This document shows, one piece after another, positions 43,601 through 52,600 of a stretch of 64,000 nt of DNA (positions are counted from its first letter, which is position 1; each line of letters opens with the position of its first letter). The notes below the pieces were generated by a model. That model ran no database searches. It was given only the letters and a program-made list of their open reading frames with translations, and was not told where the DNA came from. Location of the stretch: assembly GCA_026168455.1 (NCBI GenBank), contig CM047425.1, positions 90,647,580-90,711,579 of the forward strand, read 5' to 3'. Source of the DNA: Theocolax elegans (Eukaryota; Arthropoda; Insecta; Hymenoptera; Cerocephalidae). The translations under genes and the position numbers were made by a program.

Positions 43601-46600
43601 AAGTGGGATTGTTCATTTCTACCTATCTATCAATCCATTGGCCTCCTTCAGATCGAATTAATAATATTTATTAAAATAAAGCAACATGGAGAGCGTTGAT
43701 AATCATTCTACAATAAATACGGGTCATCGATCGGATACTGACTCAACGACACACACACTACCAGGGTCGTCTTTTTTGAATTACATTTACCAAACGTATG
43801 GATCACAGGTGAAACATTGTTTAAGGAAGTGGATGGCTACCAGTATGCGACTGTCTGAAGCAATATCGAAACAACGTTTCTTATTAAGGTGCAAAAAATA
43901 TGACATCGTTCCTCAACACTTAGTTAATTTAAGTAAGAACCACAAAAGTATAATATTTTATAGTAATATATGTAACGATCGTTTTGTTCATTGGGAAAAC
44001 CAATTTTTATTTAAATTATTAAAATTAGAGATACGCGATATAAATTTTCATATAAATTATTTGCGCTCCTTTCTTGAAAAATTGAAGTCAATAATTTTTA
44101 AATCAAACATGAATGTACATGAAAAAGAAAAATTTTTCTACTTAGGGGATAAAAAATTTGCTTCTTTATTGAAAAAAAATATAACAATAAACATAAAAGT
44201 AAATTTGATGTGTTAATTTATAAGGCAAACCAACATAAGGTTTTCAATAAAAATAAGAACAATTGGGTTAAGAATTTAACGAATGTTGAGATTCCGCCTG
44301 ATGTTGTCGATGTAGTATCGTTAGGAAGAAACTATAGCGCCAAAACTAATTTCTCAAAACAAGATGTTATTACAGTTATTAAAAATGTGGAGTCTACATT
44401 ACAAACGTTAGATATTAACAATAATGTAAAAAATGAAATAAGGGAAAAAATTACCAATAATATGAATAATACTATTAGAAACAAAAATATTCACTTTTCT
44501 GTTGAACAGAGAATTTTTGCAAACAAACTTAAACATACGACTACTTTTCTTAAAGATAATCCAGACGTATTTTTCACAAATGCTGATAAAGGTAACGTAA
44601 CTGTCTGTATGAAACTATCGGATTATAATATGAAAATGAATGACATTTTATCAGATGAAAAAACATATGTTCAAATTAAAAAACACCCTCTCAAAAAACT
44701 ACAAACGGATACTTCAAAAATCTTAAAATATTTAAACATGAATGAATTTTTAAAATACAAATACCACAATAATCAACTTACATTAACAGATACTAATTTA
44801 GCTAAATGTTATGGATTACCAAAGATTCATAAACCAGATATTCCTCTTCGACCGATTATTTCTTTAATAAATAGTCCCACTCATATTTTGGCAAAAATAA
44901 TTTATGATGAATTAAAAATAGCTATAAAATCACCTAAGTCACGAGTAAATAATAGTTTTGAATTGAAGAAAAAATTGGAAAATATTTGTGTAGATCAAGA
45001 TCATGTTTTACTATCATTAGACGTAAAATCACTGTTTAGTAACATTCCTTGTAATCTAGTTTTGAACAGTTTAGAAAAGAGAGCAATTTCAATATTAAAC
45101 ATATGCAAAATTCCGTTCAACTTAATTTGTGAATATTCAAAATTTTTATTTGAGAATACTTACTTTGCTTTTAACAATAACATATACAAACAAATTTATG
45201 GTACTCCGATGGGCTCACCGATATCACCTTTGTTCGCAGACATTGTAATGGATGATTTGGAAGTGGAATGTCTTAAGAATTTAAAAGATAATTATAATTG
45301 TGTCCCAATGTTCTATTACAGATATGTTGATGACACAATTATGTGCATTAAAAAATGTCATATTGATTTAGTTTTAAACATTTTTAACTCTTATGATCAA
45401 AATTTGCAATTTACTTCAGAATTAAGTATTAATAACAAAATAAATTTTTTAGATATCACTTTAATTATAGATAATAAACGAATCCTTACTAACTGGTTTC
45501 AAAAAACTACTGCTTCGGGCAGATTGATCAATTTCTTTTCAAATCATCCAACTAAACAAAAACGCAATATTGTATATAATTTGGTAGACAGAGCTTTATT
45601 ATTGTCAGACAAAAGTTTTCATAGAAATAACCTTAAAATAATTAAGCAAATTTTAGTTAATAATGACTATCCCATTGGATTTATTAATAAAAATATAAAA
45701 AATCGTTTAAATAAAATTAGACATAGTAAAAACAATAACAATCATACACAAAAGAATTCTAATATTTGTAATAAATATTTTTTATCCATTCCATTTAAGC
45801 AAAATTTCAATTACTTATCAAATATTTTAAAGACTTGGAACTTCGTCACTGTACCTATCATTGAAAAAAATTTGAATTCAGTAATTAAGTTGGGTAAAGA
45901 TAAAAATAGAAAATTTGAGCGAACAAACGTAGTTTATAAATTCACATGTAAAAATTGCCCAGCTTCTTACATAGGTGAAACAAAAAGAGCATTAAAAACA
46001 CGAATTGATGAACATATAAAAAATAGAAACGAAGACTCAGTTGTAAACCAACATCAAAATAAATATGCACATGAATTTGATTGGGATAATACAAAAATAA
46101 TGGACTATGAACCGAATTATAATAAGAGAGTTATATCGGAAATGATTCATATTAAAAGTAATTATGCTAGTATTAACAAGAAAGAAGATTTATACACGTT
46201 GAATAGATGCTACTGGTCAATTCTGAGAAATTTAAAGCCTTAATTTTCGTATATATATTGTTTGTATTTTGATTTATATAGCAGTTTATTTTGAATTTGT
46301 CACATAAACGTTTGACTGACTGGATATGTTTTCATATCTAGTCTTTATTACTTTGACAATGTGATAAATTAAGTTTTTTAACATCTAAAGGTAATTTTTA
46401 TTTGTTTTAATGTTGGTAGTTTTTTCATATTGGTTTTGTATTTGACTTTTTGATTGTTTTACTTGTGATTCAATAAATTAGCCTGATGAGGTTGGCGTAC
46501 CAAGCTAACGAAACGTCGCTTTTTTAAAGAAAAAAGTAAAAAAGTGGGATTGTTCATTTCTACCTATCTATCAATCCATTGGCCTCCTTCAGATCGAATT

Positions 46601-49600
46601 AATAATATTTATTAAAATAAAGCAACATGGAGAGCGTTGATAATCATTCTACATTGCAAAGATTGATAATCTATAAGGAAAATCTCTTTAATATGGTATA
46701 TAATATTGTTTTAAAACAAGTTATAACTGTTATATTGCAGCACAAATTATATTTTTTAATGCTTCGCTCAGGTATTCTGAAAGAACTGATTATTTTATCC
46801 AAAAAAATGTACCCGTGTCTATTTAAAAGAAAAGAGGCTACGCAAATGAAAAAATGTAGAAAAGCTTAAAAGATAAAATAACGTAAACAATTAAGAAATT
46901 ATTTTTAATTAACAAAGAATCTCAAATTAGCATTCATTTTCAATGTACATGTTAATTTGATTTTTTAATCTGGTTTTTTAGAATTTTTAAAATCGAACAT
47001 AATTGTTGAAACGTTAAACCTATTGAAACCAACCAAATTTTAAATAAAAGATTAGATTATTTTGCCTCAGTTCTTCTGTATATTTTGGGAAAGTAATATA
47101 CTTTGCGGTTTGGTTTCATAGCAGAAACTCCAAGTCAAGAAATTTTCTGGACCAAAGAATTATATTCTTTAGAACCTTCGTTTACTTACGAAGAGAGGAC
47201 ATGTTCTATGGGAAACAAATTTATTTAAAACTGTGGAATACGATTATTTGGACCAAATAAGAAGACCCGTAATTCAGATTTTGTTCTATGGACCCTAGGG
47301 ATAAGGATATTCTATATTTTTATAATCTAGGAGAAGAAAGACATTCCGCCATAAAAAATAACTTAAATTTTATTAATTTTACAACAACTAACTAAAAACG
47401 AGAAGAAAGCTGGTATTAACAGGTATATTATTTGAACACAGTTTCAAATAAATTCGTTTCCTATAGGCCAAGTCCTCTCCTTGTTAGTATAAAATGATAA
47501 TTAAAAGATAAAGCTTACTCATCAACTTGCTCCATGAGGAAGTCAACTTCATTCTTATACAATGATAATTCTTCTTCAATATCTTGATAATGTTGCTCAT
47601 TAGGATTATGTCCCTAAAACAAAAGATTTTCTTCATTTTATTGATGATAAATTAAGTAGCGTAAAAATTAAATTTTAAAATCATTAGAAAATCGAACATA
47701 GAAAAAAATATTTTTAAATAATTTTGTTTCTACGAATTGTTTACCTTTATTAGTGTAAAAGAACTTAGAAAAGTAAATATTAATTTAGATATCAATACAA
47801 CTTCATAATTTTTAAATTATATCAATAAATGCGATGATTTATTAGTTTGTGCAGCTGGTGAGTGAAATGCGTTTTTATGCACAAATGTGAATACTGCGCA
47901 TCATTGATGCAAAAAATATTATAATATTATTATAATGAAATGAGAAACTTACAAAAGCTTTTAATTCCGAGAAAAGTGTGTCTTGACGTTCAAACTTCTG
48001 ATGTCTATTGTAAGGTGTACTGTGAATGTTAGACATGTTATACGGAGGCGGAGTAATAGATAACTAAAATGAACGTTAAAATTAATTTTTATTTATATAC
48101 CTAAATTACTGCTATTGTTTGATTTAGTTTTTTTTATATAAAAAGATACTTACGCGACTAGAATCATCACTTCTATTCATTTTTTCGTGTGACTCAATAA
48201 TCTTTTGAAGTTCTTTACATTTTTCTTTATAATGCTAGAAATAATAATGAATTTAGAAAATTAATTATTAATTTATTTATATCATGTATACTTTAATGTA
48301 CGTGTGAGTACCTCAATATCTTTTTTGTAAAACAAATCTAATGCTTCATTTTCACTTTGCCATTTGGCACCTTGTTCTTTAAGTTCTTGACACTCACTTA
48401 CTTTCATATCATATTGAAGTTTATAATTTCTGATTTGCGATGTGAGTTCTTTATTTTCTTTGGCTAGTTTGTCAATCTTCTCTTTCAAATTTAAAATATC
48501 TTCGCTCTGCAAACAGTTAATTAATCAATTAATATACATATTTCTGTAAGTATTAAATATTTAACTTACTTCTTTTTGAAGTTTTTCATTGTTTTTCTTT
48601 AATGTGTTGCAAGTTTTTTGTAACCTTAACAAATCCTGTTTGTACGATGCGTCTCGTTGTTCAGCTTCAGCAAGTATATTTTTTTGGTCCTCAACCTCTT
48701 TTCTGAGCTTTGTACATTGTATACTTATTTGGTCTCTAATGAATTTGAATACAGTCATTAGTGACAATTGTCTTTTAAAAAATGTCAAACATTTCACCAT
48801 AAAATTTAAATCTATTAGGTTTAAGACGTAAACTGGATCAATTAAAATATTGTATAATTTATAAATAATGAACTTGAACACTATTCATATTTAATAAAGG
48901 AATTCAACTTCTACAATGTAGTTACTAAAAAATAATTTATTATATTTGATAAGATTAAAGTATATAATCTTTTACTTACAAAGACATCGTTTTCGCTTTT
49001 AATTCTTTTTGAAGTTGCATATTCATCTGTTCCGACATGTAGAGGTCTTCCTTTAATTCAGTATTTTCTTTGTTACTCCGTCGAAGTCGTAAGTGTATGT
49101 CTATACTAGATAGATCATCGATCATTTTATTATTATCTTCCGATGAATCCATTGTAGTATCTGTTGTTCTACAAAATAATTACATTAATGAACTATACTA
49201 ACTTATGTAAAATATAACTACATGATTACATTAATATTATTATACAAAATTAAACTAATTGCTGTATCACAATTAAAAATTTAATGTAACTTACCCAAAA
49301 CATGTACTGTTGCTACTTAAACTGTAACAAGATGCTGAAAAAAATAAATAAATTCTTAATGTATCTTATTTTTAAAGTGTTCGTTAAATTTCTTAATTAT
49401 AATGTAATGCTACAGACTGCTGTATAAAAATAAAAATAAATAGTGCATAATAAACGGTTATGAAAGGAAAAATACGAGGAGTAAGCTATAGTTGTATGTA
49501 AGGCTTACGCGTCCATACTTGTGTCGGGCGCTATCGCGCCCTTTGATAATGAGCATATACTATCCAATTCTTGTTCAATGATAAATATAATATTAATTAC

Positions 49601-52600
49601 TATAAGTTTACAATGAGGATGTGAGAATCTAAAGCATTTGCTATACAATATATTTTTTTAGTAAAGGCTGCGTAAAGTAAGCTAATTTACTTACAAAATA
49701 TTTCGATAAGCTATTATAATATTAAATTGTTCAAACCTGTTATATGAAATTTAATTAAATTAAATTTTTCATCGAGTATAATTGTAACAATTACTATAGA
49801 ACGTAAAGGTATAATTGGCATTATCCCTAATAAACTAGGTGTGTTCGATATTACTGAAGAAATATAATTTGTTGTAATATTTTACTACTTGATTTAGAAA
49901 TTTAGATTAATAAATGTATCATCATTAACTACGTTTAGAATAAATTTTTCTTTGATTTCATATATTTTATTTGAATAATAAAACGCAATTTAATATAAGT
50001 TTCAATGATCTGCAAAATTTGAAAGATAAATAATAAAATTTTCTGCAATTACACGACGGTAATCCTGGAACAATATAAGCCCATGCTAAAAATTATGCAT
50101 GCACCGCAGTGCTTGATGACAAATTTCAATGTCAAAACAATTGTTCCAGAAGTTCATAATTATACATTAGTATATATTTTCCTGGATAACCATTTCCACA
50201 TACAAATTTCCGGTTTTCGTATGAAAAACAATTTAGAAAGATAGATAATAATTAAAATTAAAATTTTAGGTATATAATAAATAATACATATTTACCAATA
50301 TTCTCCACCTGATTTGTCGAAGATAAATTATAATCATCTTCAATGGTATCGATGCTACTGCACCCTTCAGATGAAATGCCATCCTTTCTCGAAACCTCCG
50401 ATGATTCATCGCTATACCACACAGACTTATAACAATACATTTTCGAACGTTAACGAATAAAAAATAGGTAATTTTAACATAAATCGATTAAAAGTCGCAG
50501 GAACATCTTTTGTTGCTGATTATGGAAATACAAAAATAATGCAGATTTAAACACTAGTATAAATTCACCATTTATATAGAGATAATAAATTACACTGTTT
50601 CGTATTATAATTAATAACAATTAGTTTAACATTATTTTCTGTTAAATAATTTAATGTTGTCGAATTAAAAAAAGAAATAAAAATTAAAAATTTTTATTCG
50701 AGTTTTCTCTAATGTCGAAAGGAACATAACGATATCGTACAGGTAAACACTTGAACACATCAATTACTTCATTTACGTTTTGAGTAACAAAAAAAACAAT
50801 TTCGTTAATAATTTAAAAAGAATGATATTTTAAATCACGTGGTTTACTTTTAACGGACTTTCACTTCAGCTTCTGTTATGAAAACGTAACGTGCTGTTAT
50901 GGTTAAGAATTTTGTTCGCGTGGCTCACTGCGTCTATGTACGTATTATGTAGTAAAAGAGCATAAGAGCGCGTGCAAACTGATAAGTTGATTGTGCATAT
51001 GTTTAGATATGTGTGAGCTGCAATGTTTTATGTAACGAACTATAAAAGTCGATGTATTGATGTTGAATTTGCGATAATTAAGTACCTTTAGGTTATCACT
51101 ATTAACATTTAAAATAAAAACGCGTAGGTAAAATTTGATTAATTAACAATTTAAAACATTTTTGTAAGTTATATTTAACAACTTTCTTTAATTGGTTACT
51201 GTCAAGAACTGTTACTAATAACAATATCACACAGGCGTTTGAGTATGCTTATATACATGTATACATAAAAGTAGATCGCTTAAATAAATAAATAATGACA
51301 AGTTTATGATATTGATTCATGTATATACACATGGTGATGAAATTTTTCTAAATGCATATCTGAATGATACATAAATACAAATTTTTAAGTAACATACGTG
51401 CTCAAAGCGCCCAAGTCTGGGAAAAATTACTATTGGGAAAAGATTATATAAACACAAGCAAACTTTACCCTGAACATATAGGTAAATTTTATTCATTTTT
51501 TCGTCTTTAAAAGGTTAGTAAACAGTTTTATTAGTGCCCTGTTTAAAATAAAATCCTATGCAAATGTAAAAATTTAAAAGATGTATAAAATAGTAATCAA
51601 AATGCGCGAGCACATTTTAAATGTATTTTATAAATGGTGAACTTATAACCTTGGCAAAAAAAGAGAAGTTATGTACATCAACTTGTCGTTTTTCGAGTAA
51701 TATTACCATACGGAAGTTAGAAAAATAAAAATATCATAATTGTTGACAAACTGTATATTATTGATACAATATTGTATAGGTTTTGAATTTGAAATACTTT
51801 ACAAAATTTTGCTACTATGTTTAAACTATTAAAACTTTCCAACAGTAAAAAATAATTTATTTTTAAATAAATAATTGCTTTATATTTTTACGACTAAAAA
51901 ATATCGTCCTTAATAAATCTTAAAATTCTATTAAAAAATTGAATTAGTATACTTGTATGAAAAGTTAGTATAATTTATTATCACAGTTTGATGCAAAACG
52001 TTAAGTTTTCAGTTACAGTTACTGCATTAAGCACCTGTTAATATGAAAAAATTATTCAACTCGCACATTATTTATTGATTATAAAGTTAATGGATGTTAT
52101 TATTACAATCGAAAATCTACATATACGAGTAATTTTATACTACGACCGTGGCAACAAGTTGTAAGACTTATCAACACGTCGTTCAAATACCTCTTGCATA
52201 AATTATATATTATCATTGTTTACAGGTATAGAAATGTTTCAAAATCTTTATTTATGATTTTTTAAAACGTCTTAACAAATTTTTCTGTTGAAATGACGAA
52301 TTGACATAACACTGTTGTTCTGGTTCTCGATAGCAACCTATAATTGTCGATGATATTTATTAAATTTAATTTTTTATTATAACTAAATGAGCGTATTGAA
52401 TAATAAAGAAGTTTCTTTAATAAAGATAAATTACCCGCGTAAAATTAATATTTGAAATTTAAATTTTCGCGACTTATATGATTAGAACGATAAACGACTC
52501 CAAGTGATAACTTTTGTTAATAATAAAAAAAAGTTAAAACATATTTTTACATGTTGCCCGATTTTCGATAATTCCTGTATACCATAAAGAAATGTACACT

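Larger units (their letters stand above)
39363..46651 (+). mobile_element. Penelope-like retroelement, tandem insertion
   Basis: A 7.3-kb insertion in the intron between exons 11 and 12 of the KASH gene, antisense to it. Left to right: an inverted copy of the element's 3' end (39361-39608, reverse complement of about 46371-46617); a 5'-truncated copy (39606-40746); two complete head-to-tail units of 2,939 and 2,941 bp (40747-43685, 43686-46626); and the first 25 bases of a further unit. The copies are nearly identical and differ in homopolymer lengths. The product carries a reverse transcriptase and a GIY-YIG nuclease, the diagnostic pair for endonuclease-positive Penelope-like elements. Tandem units with a partial leading copy ('pseudo-LTR') and an inverted end piece are typical of this class. 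Confidence 0.9.

Noticed and set aside
46627..46869. 80-codon plus-strand frame beginning like the Penelope ORF
   Set aside because: Only the first nine codons belong to the element. The rest is host intron after the target-site duplication, so it is a chance fusion.
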